Counted from the first letter of the stretch, positions 1-8,692 are shown. The stretch: 64,000 bases of DNA from Plesiomonas sp051652165 (GCF_051652165.1 NZ_JBOFTR010000016.1:186001-250000), one strand, 5' to 3'. The notes: generated by a model not told the origin, from the sequence alone. Translations and numbers: made by a program.

Positions 1-360
1 GATTTTCGTTTTTTCTCAGTATTAGATAACGATCGTAATAATTATCTTGAAATTCCTGCCATTCATAACGATGAAGGTTACCGAAAAATTCGCGAAGCAC
101 TCTCTGCGCAGTACAATTTGAGCAATTTAGAACCTAATGTCCAAATTTGGAATGTTGCTCTACGTGGTGATAGATCACTAACACTCCGGCATGTTATGCA
201 TGAACGTATACCATTGGCTAAAAGCCGCAAAGAAGTGATGAAACATATCTATCGGTTATGGGGCTTTGATGTGTATCTTGAAGAAGTGAATGCTGAAGGA
301 AAAGCAGAGTTAATTGAACGTTGTCCACCAAGAGCCGGTGACAGTAGTTTTCAAATCTAG
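1..360 (+). CDS. ycgB: SpoVR family protein, C-terminal part (5' end outside the window)
   Basis: The frame is open from base 1 to the TAG at 358-360, giving the last 119 codons of a longer protein. The fragment resembles the C-terminus of the SpoVR/YcgB family, including a segment reading NVALRGDRSLTLRH followed by an IYRLWGF-type stretch. The biochemical role of the family in gammaproteobacteria is not settled; it is named after a Bacillus sporulation gene. Its position beside fadR, nhaB and dsbB matches ycgB in E. coli, which supports the identification. The start lies outside the window. Confidence 0.85.
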   Translation, partial: DFRFFSVLDNDRNNYLEIPAIHNDEGYRKIREALSAQYNLSNLEPNVQIWNVALRGDRSLTLRHVMHERIPLAKSRKEVMKHIYRLWGFDVYLEEVNAEGKAELIERCPPRAGDSSFQI

Positions 361-430
361 CTTATGTTCACCTTTGTTAAGCATGCTAACTCTATGATTC
401 AAAAATGACAAAAAGTATTAAATAAAAGAT

Positions 431-459
431 AAACGGCATGTGTTTTAAGCATGCCGTTT
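431..459. terminator. Hairpin between convergent spoVR and fadR
   Basis: A perfect 10-bp stem (AAACGGCATG at 431-440, complement at 450-459) with a 9-base loop lies between the 3' ends of two convergent genes. Flanking tracts are A/T-rich but without a long T run, so it is probably a bidirectional terminator of moderate strength. Confidence 0.6.
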
Positions 460-479
460 AATATCATCGTCAAAAACCA

Positions 480-1199
480 TTAACGCCGATGTTCAGCAAT
501 ATCGGAAGGAATATTTTCACGCATACCATGCCAAATGAGACCACTATCAATACCATATTGGCGAACCAGTGCAAAAATAGTATCAAACTGTTTGCTTTCA
601 CACATACGTGCTAATTGAGTATAAAAGTCAGCGGCTAACTTGCGGGCATCGGGGTTTGAAAAATAGTACAAGCCAACTCGTGAATATAACCCTTTTAAGC
701 CATTGAGAATTAAGCCGTAAATAGGGTTACCAGATGCAAACGCAAGGCCTTGAAATACACGGTAATCTAAATCAGTGTACGCTTCTGCGGTATCTTCAAT
801 TGTGCTGATTTCATGCAACAGTGATAACGCGCGTTCAGGGCTATTGCGCAGTGCACCACGAATATAAATAGAAGAGATATTAGTGCGCGCTGACAGTAAA
901 TTATCAATCAGTTGAGGTACGCTGTCATGATCTAATCGAGCCAGAGTTTCAAGGATGTTCAACCCTGATGTCTCCCAAAAGTTATTCACTTTTGTTGGCT
1001 TACCATGTTGAATAGTTAACCAGCCATCTCGTGCTAAACGTTGTAACACTTCTCGCAATGTCGTTCGAGTCACACCTATCAGCTCTGACAGTTCACGCTC
1101 TGCCGGTAAAATAGAGCCCGGTGGAAAACGGTTATTCCAAATGCTTTCAACGATGTACTCTTCTGCGAATCCGGCGGGGCTTTGCGCCTTAATTACCAT
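480..1199 (-). CDS. fadR: Fatty acid metabolism transcriptional regulator FadR
   Basis: FadR is a GntR-family regulator that represses fatty-acid degradation genes and activates unsaturated fatty-acid synthesis; long-chain acyl-CoA releases it from DNA. The 239-residue length equals that of E. coli FadR. The N-terminal winged helix includes ERELSELIGVTRTTLREVLQ, then HGKPTKVNNFWETSGLNILE, followed by the all-helical acyl-CoA-binding domain. It is transcribed divergently from nhaB, as in E. coli. Its target fadD lies at 14.3-16.0 kb in this window and has a candidate FadR box upstream. Confidence 0.97.
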   Translation of the reverse strand: MVIKAQSPAGFAEEYIVESIWNNRFPPGSILPAERELSELIGVTRTTLREVLQRLARDGWLTIQHGKPTKVNNFWETSGLNILETLARLDHDSVPQLIDNLLSARTNISSIYIRGALRNSPERALSLLHEISTIEDTAEAYTDLDYRVFQGLAFASGNPIYGLILNGLKGLYSRVGLYYFSNPDARKLAADFYTQLARMCESKQFDTIFALVRQYGIDSGLIWHGMRENIPSDIAEHRR

Positions 1200-1638
1200 G
1201 GTATTCGTTATCCATCTATTTATTTTATCTTTTGCTTGAGCTCATCATACCAGATGATCACAAATGTAATAGCTATAACGCTCATTAAAGTTCGGCAGTA
1301 TACTGAAAAATCACAGCAAATTGCTGTAAATACGCCAAAAGACTCCTTTTCATAACAGAGTGCATCTTTTTTCATCTCAAACGAATCTCTTAGCCATTCA
1401 CTTAAGACGCACTCTTTAATATTAAAAACAGTATGTTACTTACGATTCATAACAAAAGAGTACACACACCGTTTACCTTACACACATGTGCAACAATATG
1501 TTTTATTTATGTTTTATTGTTATCTGTCGCTAGACTAAGCAATATCAATTTGTCATTCTGCTCATACTCTACAATATGCATTACTGACATTGTGTCTTTC
1601 ATACCTAACATTACGGCTTTGATAACGAGATAACACTC
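1200..1638. promoter_or_regulatory. Divergent fadR-nhaB intergenic region
   Basis: This 439-base AT-rich spacer must hold the promoters of fadR (leftward) and nhaB (rightward). I see two nested inverted repeats: AGAGTGCATC at 1357-1366 against GACGCACTCT at 1406-1415 (one mismatch), and TCTTA at 1387-1391 against TAAGA at 1403-1407. A 66-codon open frame at 1433-1633 has no recognisable family and is probably noncoding. Confidence 0.45.
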
Positions 1639-3243
1639 ATGGAAATCACGTTCTCCCGCGCGTTTCTTAAAAATTTCTTAGGGAAATCACCCGATTGGTA
1701 CAAGTTAGCTATTATTAGCTTTCTGCTTATTAACCCAATATTGTTCTTTTTTGTTGATCCATTTATTGCTGGTTGGGCATTGATTGCAGAATTTATTTTT
1801 ACCCTTGCCATGGCACTTAAATGTTATCCACTGCAACCTGGGGGGCTACTAGCTATTGAAGCAATTGCCATTGGCATGACAAGCCCTGAACATGTAAAAC
1901 ATGAGTTGGTGGCCAATATTGAAGTGCTGTTACTGCTCATTTTTATGGTGGCCGGCATTTACTTTATGAAGCAGCTCTTGCTGTTTGTATTTACCAAACT
2001 GCTGCTAAAAATTGAATCTAAAACCACCCTTTCATTAGCTTTTTGTTTTGTTGCTGCATTTCTATCTGCATTTCTTGATGCGTTAACAGTGGTTGCTGTT
2101 GTTATTAGTGTCTCAATTGGGTTTTACTCTATCTACCATAAAGTAGCCTCTAGCGAGGGCATGGTTGATGAACACCATCCTGACCACAATCATGACAGTC
2201 AGCTTAATGATATAACCCATAAACAAGATTTAAATGATTTTCGTGCTTTTTTACGCAGTTTAATGATGCATGCTGCAATAGGTACAGCATTAGGTGGTGT
2301 AATGACCATGGTGGGAGAGCCGCAAAATCTTATCATTGCCGATCGTGCGGGTTGGCAATTTGCCGAATTTTTACTGCGGATGTCTCCTGTCACCGTACCG
2401 GTATTTATCTGCGGAATGTTCACCTGTTATTTGGTTGAACGCTTTAAAATATTCGGTTATGGCGATCAATTGCCAAGCAGTGTTCGCCAAATTTTGCTCG
2501 ATTTTGATCATCAACAAGATACCCGCAGAACTAAGCAAGAGACGGTAAAACTGTGGGTACAAGCACTGATCGGTATCTGGCTAATTGTTGGCTTAGCTTT
2601 GCACCTTGCGGCGGTGGGGTTAATCGGATTATCCGTGATTATTATGGCTACGGCATTTTGTGGTATTACTGATGAGCACTCTCTGGGTAAAGCCTTTGAA
2701 GAGTCGTTACCGTTTACCGCCCTGTTGACCGTATTTTTTGCCGTAGTTTCCGTTATCATTGATCAGCAACTGTTTAAACCGATCATTGATTTTGTACTAC
2801 AGGCATCCCCTTCCCACCAGCTAACGCTGTTTTATCTGTTTAACGGCCTGTTGTCCTCTGTATCAGATAATGTGTTTGTCGGCACTGTGTATATTAACGA
2901 AGCCAAAACTGCGTTGATGAATGGCGCATTAAGCCTGAAACAGTTTGAACTGTTAGCGGTGGCAATCAACACCGGTACCAACTTGCCTTCCGTTGCCACC
3001 CCGAACGGGCAAGCCGCCTTTTTATTTTTGCTCACCTCAACACTGGCACCACTGCTGCGCTTGTCGTATGGCCGCATGGTCATAATGGCACTGCCTTATA
3101 CCATTGTGCTCACACTGGTGGGGTTATTTTGCGTAGAATTTACCCTACAGCCAATGACTGATCTTTTTTATCAGTGGCACTGGTTGTCTAATGAAGCAAA
3201 TGCCGCTCTGCTCAATGCGAATGCGCTACCGGCAGCACACTAG
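1639..3243 (+). CDS. nhaB: Na+/H+ antiporter NhaB
   Basis: NhaB is an inner-membrane antiporter that expels Na+ in exchange for protons. The 534-residue sequence is somewhat longer than the 513-residue E. coli protein and shares its start (MEI..., then NFLGKSPDWYKLAI). Many hydrophobic segments are visible, with conserved stretches such as GGVMTMVGEPQNLIIA, NGLLSSVSDNVFVGT and TNLPSVATPNGQAAFLFLL. A hydrophilic loop near residues 170-200 is rich in His and Asp (EHHPDHNHD), apparently more so than in E. coli. It is followed by a clear terminator. Confidence 0.97.
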   Translation: MEITFSRAFLKNFLGKSPDWYKLAIISFLLINPILFFFVDPFIAGWALIAEFIFTLAMALKCYPLQPGGLLAIEAIAIGMTSPEHVKHELVANIEVLLLLIFMVAGIYFMKQLLLFVFTKLLLKIESKTTLSLAFCFVAAFLSAFLDALTVVAVVISVSIGFYSIYHKVASSEGMVDEHHPDHNHDSQLNDITHKQDLNDFRAFLRSLMMHAAIGTALGGVMTMVGEPQNLIIADRAGWQFAEFLLRMSPVTVPVFICGMFTCYLVERFKIFGYGDQLPSSVRQILLDFDHQQDTRRTKQETVKLWVQALIGIWLIVGLALHLAAVGLIGLSVIIMATAFCGITDEHSLGKAFEESLPFTALLTVFFAVVSVIIDQQLFKPIIDFVLQASPSHQLTLFYLFNGLLSSVSDNVFVGTVYINEAKTALMNGALSLKQFELLAVAINTGTNLPSVATPNGQAAFLFLLTSTLAPLLRLSYGRMVIMALPYTIVLTLVGLFCVEFTLQPMTDLFYQWHWLSNEANAALLNANALPAAH

Positions 3244-3283
3244 CAGCATAACAACACGACCTGTAATAGAATATTTTCTCATG

Positions 3284-3308
3284 AGGCTCTATTTCCAGAG
3301 CCTTTTTT
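3284..3308 (+). terminator. Rho-independent terminator of nhaB
   Basis: Stem AGGCTCT (3284-3290) pairs with AGAGCCT (3297-3303) across a 6-base loop and runs directly into six T residues. It lies 41 bases after the nhaB stop. Confidence 0.85.
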
Positions 3309-3373
3309 ATGTGTACACTGCGATAATGCCAACGTTACGCTCTATCTGAATAACAGGGATCTATTACAGCATT

Positions 3374-3904
3374 ATGTGGGATACTCTTTACCGCTTCTCT
3401 ACAACTCGCTTATCGTGGTTTCTTATGCTACTCACCGCCACGGGGCTTGAGTTAACTGCGCTTTATTTTCAACATATCCTAAAGCTAGAACCGTGTGTTC
3501 TCTGTATTTATGAGAGAGTCGCACTGTTTGGTCTTGTCGGTGCGGCACTGCTTGGTTTGTATAACCCGAAAAATCCGGTGTTTCGCTGGTCAGGCATTGT
3601 ACTTTGGATGTACAGCGCATGGCAGGGTGTTATGCTGGCGTGGGAGCATAACCAGCTTCAAGTTAACCCATCCCCTTTCCAGACCTGCGATTTTATGGTG
3701 CGTTTCCCTAGTTGGTTACCACTCAATAAGTGGGCTCCTGGTATTTTTGAAGCTTATGGTGATTGCGCGCAAGATCAGTGGCATTTTTTGAATATCACTA
3801 TGCCGGGCTGGTTGGTGTTTATCTTTGCCGCTTACCTGATTGTGGCGGTTGTCATCGCATTAGGGCTATTGCTTGGGAAGGAAAAACGTTCACTGTGGCG
3901 GTAA
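3374..3904 (+). CDS. dsbB: Disulfide bond formation protein DsbB
   Basis: DsbB is an inner-membrane quinone reductase that reoxidises periplasmic DsbA. The 176-residue length matches E. coli DsbB. The first redox pair is Cys41-Cys44 in EPCVLCIYER and the second is Cys105 (QTCDF) and Cys131 (YGDCAQ), both predicted in periplasmic loops. Four hydrophobic segments are visible around residues 14-32, 46-62, 71-90 and 144-167. It lies directly after nhaB as in E. coli, but the terminator between them implies its own promoter. Confidence 0.97.
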   Translation: MWDTLYRFSTTRLSWFLMLLTATGLELTALYFQHILKLEPCVLCIYERVALFGLVGAALLGLYNPKNPVFRWSGIVLWMYSAWQGVMLAWEHNQLQVNPSPFQTCDFMVRFPSWLPLNKWAPGIFEAYGDCAQDQWHFLNITMPGWLVFIFAAYLIVAVVIALGLLLGKEKRSLWR

Positions 3905-3908
3905 GATT

Positions 3909-3928
3909 AGCGGGTTGATTAACCCGCT
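3909..3928 (+). terminator. Hairpin after dsbB
   Basis: A perfect 8-bp GC-rich stem (AGCGGGTT at 3909-3916, complement at 3921-3928) with a 4-base loop begins five bases after the dsbB stop. It lacks a strong T tract but is followed by a stronger hairpin at 3963-3990. Confidence 0.55.
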
Positions 3929-3962
3929 GACTCTCTTTAGATGAGCAACATAATCAACAAAA

Positions 3963-3990
3963 AAAACAGGCTGTTACTACAGCCTGTTTT
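3963..3990. terminator. Bidirectional terminator between dsbB and the dusC unit
   Basis: A perfect 12-bp stem (AAAACAGGCTGT at 3963-3974, complement at 3979-3990) has a TACT loop, an A tract on the left and a T tract on the right. It can stop transcription from both sides. On the minus strand it begins nine bases after the stop of the candidate small gene at 4000-4122. Confidence 0.85.
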
Positions 3991-3999
3991 TGTCTGTAA

Positions 4000-4122
4000 T
4001 TATCCGGTTATCTGACCTTTTTTTGCTAAAAAACCAGAAACAAGAAAATAAAGAATCAAAAACAATATAACGCCGATAACTATGGCATCATCAGTCGGTG
4101 ATTGAGCAGATTGAACCGATAT
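4000..4122 (-). CDS. Candidate small membrane protein downstream of dusC with a non-standard AUA start
   Basis: Directly after the dusC TAA, in the same frame, lie 40 open codons ending at TAA (4000-4002). They would encode one strongly hydrophobic segment (AIVIGVILFLILYFLVSGFL) followed by AKKGQITG. AGGA at 4130-4133 is seven bases from the first codon, ideal for a Shine-Dalgarno, but that codon is ATA rather than ATG. The frame ends just before the terminator. It could be a real small protein with a rare start, a readthrough extension of DusC, or a decayed gene. I do not recognise a family. Confidence 0.4.
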   Translation of the reverse strand: MSVQSAQSPTDDAIVIGVILFLILYFLVSGFLAKKGQITG

Positions 4123-5118
4123 TTAGTTGTCCTGTGAAGCAGAAAGCACAGCAACCATTTCATCAACCCGCTGCAAGGTTCGTATCTGCGCAAACAGCGC
4201 ATCAGCTTCAGCATATTGCTTGCGTAAATAACTGAACCACTGCTTAATGCGTGCCGAATGGTAAAAACCTTTATCTCCGTTTTTCTCAAGTGCCGTGTAT
4301 GCTAGTAACAACTCAACCACCTCGGCCCAGCTAAGTGGGGCATGGTTATATTTCACCACATTCGCTAAATTTGGCACATTCAGCGCCCCCCTGCCCAGCA
4401 TCAAATCAGTACAGCCGGTAAGTTCACGACAACGCAATGCCGAGGCATAATCGGTAATTTCACCGTTGGCAATCACGGGAATATGCAAACGCTGACGCAA
4501 CACACCGATTGCCGGCCAGTTAATTTTATCTGCCTTGTAGCCATCAGCCTTTGTCCGACCATGAATCGCAATTTCCGTTGCACCTGCCTGCTGTACGGCA
4601 TCGGCAATCTCCATGCTGTGATCGGTGCTATCCCAACCTAAACGAACTTTTACTGTCACCGGCATGTCGTTAGGCACAGCTTCACGCATGGTTTTGGTTG
4701 CCCGATAAATTAAGTTGGGGTCTTTGAGCAATGATGCTCCGCCATCACTGCCATTGACTTTTTTCGAAGGACAACCGCAATTGAGATCAATGCCCTGCGA
4801 GCCTAACGCCACCGCACGGGCTGCATTCTCTGCCAACCATTGGGGAGATTGGCCGAGCAGTTGCACCCGAACCGGCGTGCCTGATGGTGTAAGCCCACCA
4901 TGATGTAATTCAGGGCACAAGCGATAAAACAGGTGCTCAGGCAGTAACGCATCAACTACACGTACAAACTCGGTCACACACAGATCATAGGCATTGATTC
5001 GGGTCAATAGATCACGCAGTAACGGGTCAAGCACCCCTTCCATTGGCGCTAAAATAACACGCCCAGTTACTATTTTTGCTGGTGTAATCTGTCGCTGATC
5101 GTGTGGTTTTAATATCAT
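4123..5118 (-). CDS. dusC: tRNA-dihydrouridine(16) synthase DusC
   Basis: DusC is an FMN-dependent enzyme that reduces U16 in the D-loop of tRNAs. The TIM-barrel start is visible as VILAPMEGVLD. The catalytic cysteine is the second Cys in NCGCPSKKVNGS (about residue 116 from this start), and HGRTKADGYKADKINW and VIANGEI follow. I chose ATG at 5118, nine bases after an AGAG, giving 331 residues; an upstream GTG at 5136 would add six. E. coli DusC starts nearer to the APMEG motif, so the first two dozen residues are less certain. Confidence 0.93.
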   Translation of the reverse strand: MILKPHDQRQITPAKIVTGRVILAPMEGVLDPLLRDLLTRINAYDLCVTEFVRVVDALLPEHLFYRLCPELHHGGLTPSGTPVRVQLLGQSPQWLAENAARAVALGSQGIDLNCGCPSKKVNGSDGGASLLKDPNLIYRATKTMREAVPNDMPVTVKVRLGWDSTDHSMEIADAVQQAGATEIAIHGRTKADGYKADKINWPAIGVLRQRLHIPVIANGEITDYASALRCRELTGCTDLMLGRGALNVPNLANVVKYNHAPLSWAEVVELLLAYTALEKNGDKGFYHSARIKQWFSYLRKQYAEADALFAQIRTLQRVDEMVAVLSASQDN

Positions 5119-5284
5119 AAAACGGTACTCTGACACGGGTTATATTTTATTTTTTACTGTCGGCTAGGTGGCTATAACTACTTATATAAAGTCAGACCAA
5201 TGATCTGTACCCTTGTATACGATGATGCTATCGAACACTCATTTATTGGTATAACTCACTGCCTTGATAGCTTAACGCTGTTTT

Positions 5285-5731
5285 TTATCGCGCAGACTTT
5301 GGTTTTTTGATGATGTGCTCTTCCCAGTCAATCACATCAATTTCATAAACACACTGGTCACGCACAGAAATACCGGCTTTATGCATGGTTTCCCGACTAC
5401 CGGAAACTAACGGATGCCACTGTGGTAAAGATTTTCCTTCATCAATCAAACGATAAGCACATGTCATCGGCAACCACTCAAAACTGTGCATGTTGTCACG
5501 GGTAAGTTTGATGCAGTCAGGCTCAAACTCAAACCGATTCTCATAATGACGACACTGGCAACTTTGTAAATCGAGCAGATCACAAGCAACGTTGGTGTAG
5601 TACAGCTCATCAGTATCAGCATCAATAAGCTTGTGTAAGCAGCACTGCCCGCAGCCATCACACAACATCTCCCATTCGTCATCACTCATTTGATCTAATG
5701 TTTTAGTTTGCCAAAATGCATGTTCAGTCAT
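5285..5731 (-). CDS. ycgN: YcgN, UPF0260 cysteine-rich protein
   Basis: This 148-residue protein matches the YcgN/UPF0260 family of unknown function. The cysteine cluster CDGCGQCCLHK near residues 24-34, with further Cys in QSCQCRHYE and MTCAYR, suggests metal or iron-sulfur binding. In E. coli ycgN follows ycgM and ycgL beside the min genes; here ygiQ and its terminator separate it from ycgM. Confidence 0.92.
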   Translation of the reverse strand: MTEHAFWQTKTLDQMSDDEWEMLCDGCGQCCLHKLIDADTDELYYTNVACDLLDLQSCQCRHYENRFEFEPDCIKLTRDNMHSFEWLPMTCAYRLIDEGKSLPQWHPLVSGSRETMHKAGISVRDQCVYEIDVIDWEEHIIKKPKSAR

Positions 5732-5900
5732 AGTGTTAAATACTTCACTTCAAAAATGTGTACTACCAAAATAGCAGTACATAATATTGCTAAGAGCACA
5801 AAAGAGGATCATTAAACTTACGTGGAAACAGTGCAGACATCGGCGTGACTACACACTGTTGTGTTATTTATACGCATGATCGTGGCCTAGTATAAAAGCT

Positions 5901-5932
5901 TATTCGCGCGATACGAATAGAAAGAGTATAAT
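5901..5932 (+). promoter_or_regulatory. Candidate ygiQ promoter with an overlapping inverted repeat
   Basis: A perfect -10 hexamer TATAAT lies at 5927-5932, about 59 bases before ygiQ. The inverted repeat TATTCG (5901-5906) and CGAATA (5914-5919) spans where the -35 element would be, so it may be an operator. The -35 match itself is poor. Confidence 0.35.
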
Positions 5933-5990
5933 CGCGCGCTTTCTTTGTATACGCCGTGTACGCCGTTGACTAACCGGAGCGATAAGCCAC

Positions 5991-8558
5991 ATGAGTACAA
6001 GCCTGATCCAGCCGGAGCGCAGCCTCTTTTCTTACCCACGTTACTGGGCAGAATGTTATGGCACAGCCCCTTTCCTGCCCATGTCCCGTGCGGAGATGGA
6101 TCAACTAGGCTGGGATAGCTGTGACATTATTATCGTAACGGGAGATGCCTATGTCGACCACCCAAGTTTCGGTATGGCCATTATTGGCCGTATGCTAGAG
6201 GCTCAAGGTTTCCGTGTCGGTATTATTGCACAGCCCGACTGGACCAATAAAAATGACTTCATGAAATTGGGCAAACCGAATCTGTTTTACGGTGTCACTG
6301 CCGGCAATATGGATTCTATGATCAACCGTTATACCGCCGATCGAAAATTGCGTCATGACGATGCCTACACCCCCGATAACGTAGGCGGAAAACGCCCTGA
6401 TCGTGCCGTATTAGTGTACACCCAACGCTGTAAAGAGGCCTACAAAGAAGCCCCTGTCGTGATTGGCGGAATTGAAGCCAGTTTACGCCGTATCGCACAT
6501 TATGATTACTGGTCAGACAATGTTCGCCGCTCAGTACTGGTTGATTCGAAAGCCGATATTCTGATTTACGGTAATGCCGAACGCCCACTTATTGAAATTG
6601 CCCACCGCTTTGCTGCCGGTGAAACAGTCGAAAATATGCAAGATATTCGCGGCTCTGCGGTGATGCGTAAAGAGGCGTTGTTTGACTGGAAAGGGGTTGA
6701 CTCAACCCGTATTGATCAACCGGGCCACATTGATCCTATCCCTAATCCGTATATGGAAGATGCCCCGTGTGCAACCGACGCTGATGCAGCAAAAACAAAT
6801 GCAGAAAAACAGAACGCCGCAAAAGCCATTGTCGTGCAGCCCCCACGCCCGAAGCCGTGGGAAAAGACCTATATTTTGCTGCCTTCCTATGAAAAAGTAA
6901 AAAATGATAAAGTGCTGTATGCGCATACATCACGTATTTTGCATCATGAAACCAACCCAGGTTGTGCCCGTGCGCTGATGCAAAAGCATGCTGACCGCTA
7001 TGTGTGGATCAATCCACCGGCTATTCCACTGACAACCGAAGAGATGGACGGTGTCTTTGGTTTACCTTACCAACGCATTCCGCACCCTTCATATGGCAAA
7101 GCCAAAATACCCGCCTACGACATGATCCGTTTCTCAATCAATATCATGCGTGGTTGCTATGGTGGCTGCTCATTCTGTTCGATTACCGAACACGAAGGCC
7201 GAATTATTCAAAGCCGCTCAGAAGACTCTATTATATCTGAAATTGAAGAGATCAGAGATAAAGTGCCGGGCTTTACCGGTGTTATCTCTGACTTGGGCGG
7301 CCCGACAGCGAATATGTATATGCTGCGCTGTCAAAGCCCACGTGCCGAGCAGACCTGCCGCCGCGCCTCTTGCGTCTACCCTGATATTTGTCAGCATATG
7401 GATACCAACCATGAGCCGACCATTAATCTCTATCGTCGGGCACGTGATCTCAAGGGGATCAAAAAGATCCTGATCGCATCAGGTGTACGCTATGATCTGG
7501 CGGTAGAAGATCCGCGTTACGTCAAAGAACTAGCCAAATACCATGTGGGCGGCTACCTAAAAATTGCACCAGAACACACCGAGGAAGGCCCGCTTTCTAA
7601 GATGATGAAACCGGGTATGGGCTCTTATTATCGCTTTAAAGAGCTGTTCGAACAGTACTCGAAAGAGGCTGGAAAAGAGCAATATCTGATCCCATATTTT
7701 ATCTCGGCACACCCAGGCACGCGCGATGAAGATATGGTCAATCTGGCGTTATGGCTGAAAAAGAACAAGTTCCGACTTGATCAGGTGCAAAATTTCTATC
7801 CATCACCGCTGGCTAATGCCACTACGATGTATCACTCCGGTAAAAACCCACTGGGTAAGGTTGATTACAAGAGTGAAGATATTGTTGTTGCACGTGGCGA
7901 GCGTCAGCGCCGTCTACATAAAGCCTTGCTGCGTTATCATGATCAGGCAGGCTGGCCAATGATCCGTCAGGCGTTACGTGATATGGGGCTAATGCGCCTG
8001 ATAGGTACAGGCCCTCAACACCTGATTCCACCGGCCTCGGCGCGCGAAATTCAGCACGCTGATAGTATGAAAAAAGGCACACGTGCTGCGCTGACCAAAC
8101 ACAGTGATATTTCCCATCAACGTGGTAACGGTCAGCAAAAAGAGGCCGGGCGCACAGGAAAACCGCAGACTCCGCGCGCAAAAACACAGGGGCACAGTGC
8201 CACGGGTACTGCAGCGAACACCCAGCCGGTGAAACCTAACGGTAAAAAAGCACCAGCAAACAATATTCAGGGTAAAAGCACACATAAAGAGCAGGCTCAA
8301 ACCGGTACTCCGGCTGCGTCTCGTGCAAAACCAACCAACCGTCAAGGGCGACGTGCCGCAGAACAAGCGGCAGCTCAATCAACGGTATCTACGCATACAC
8401 AATCAGCACATGCTCCATCAGGACAAAAACGTGCAGATAAGCGTGTAGCAGGAAATAGCGGGAAAAGTGCCCATAACCACAGCAATAGTGGTCATCAAAC
8501 ACAAGGTAAAGGGGCGAGCCGCGCCAAAAAACCTGCAGGTAAAAAAGTAGGAGCATAA
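5991..8558 (+). CDS. ygiQ: YgiQ family radical SAM protein
   Basis: This is a UPF0313/YgiQ radical S-adenosylmethionine protein; the reaction is not known to me. The N-terminal domain (from FSYPRYWAECYG) is followed by the radical SAM core with the cluster motif RGCYGGCSFCSI near residue 390. Sequence such as GVISDLGGPTANMY and YLKIAPEHTEEGPLSKMM is typical of the family. At 855 residues it exceeds the roughly 740 of E. coli YgiQ. The extra length is mostly a tail after about residue 690, rich in Lys, Gln, Thr, Ala and Gly and probably disordered. A short Ala/Asp/Lys insert lies near residues 258-280. Confidence 0.93.
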   Translation: MSTSLIQPERSLFSYPRYWAECYGTAPFLPMSRAEMDQLGWDSCDIIIVTGDAYVDHPSFGMAIIGRMLEAQGFRVGIIAQPDWTNKNDFMKLGKPNLFYGVTAGNMDSMINRYTADRKLRHDDAYTPDNVGGKRPDRAVLVYTQRCKEAYKEAPVVIGGIEASLRRIAHYDYWSDNVRRSVLVDSKADILIYGNAERPLIEIAHRFAAGETVENMQDIRGSAVMRKEALFDWKGVDSTRIDQPGHIDPIPNPYMEDAPCATDADAAKTNAEKQNAAKAIVVQPPRPKPWEKTYILLPSYEKVKNDKVLYAHTSRILHHETNPGCARALMQKHADRYVWINPPAIPLTTEEMDGVFGLPYQRIPHPSYGKAKIPAYDMIRFSINIMRGCYGGCSFCSITEHEGRIIQSRSEDSIISEIEEIRDKVPGFTGVISDLGGPTANMYMLRCQSPRAEQTCRRASCVYPDICQHMDTNHEPTINLYRRARDLKGIKKILIASGVRYDLAVEDPRYVKELAKYHVGGYLKIAPEHTEEGPLSKMMKPGMGSYYRFKELFEQYSKEAGKEQYLIPYFISAHPGTRDEDMVNLALWLKKNKFRLDQVQNFYPSPLANATTMYHSGKNPLGKVDYKSEDIVVARGERQRRLHKALLRYHDQAGWPMIRQALRDMGLMRLIGTGPQHLIPPASAREIQHADSMKKGTRAALTKHSDISHQRGNGQQKEAGRTGKPQTPRAKTQGHSATGTAANTQPVKPNGKKAPANNIQGKSTHKEQAQTGTPAASRAKPTNRQGRRAAEQAAAQSTVSTHTQSAHAPSGQKRADKRVAGNSGKSAHNHSNSGHQTQGKGASRAKKPAGKKVGA

Positions 8559-8618
8559 TCCACCACTCCTTTCCTGATAACCGCTATTTTCAGGAAAAAT
8601 ACGGCCGTAAAAACAACA

Positions 8619-8657
8619 ATGCCTGTTCAGCACTCAGTCTGAACAGGCATTTTTTTA
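8619..8657 (+). terminator. Rho-independent terminator after ygiQ
   Basis: A perfect 12-bp stem (ATGCCTGTTCAG at 8619-8630, complement at 8639-8650) with an 8-base loop runs into eight T residues. It lies between the convergent ygiQ and ycgM. Confidence 0.9.
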
Positions 8658-8692
8658 TCCACTATGAATGAGCCAATAAGCTTATTATCTTA

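Noticed and set aside
1433..1633. 66-codon open frame just upstream of nhaB
   Set aside because: No Shine-Dalgarno, no family resemblance and AT-driven composition; more likely the nhaB leader.
7822..8378. Overlapping 121- and 129-codon open frames on the minus strand
   Set aside because: Both are antisense to the low-complexity end of ygiQ and reflect its biased composition.
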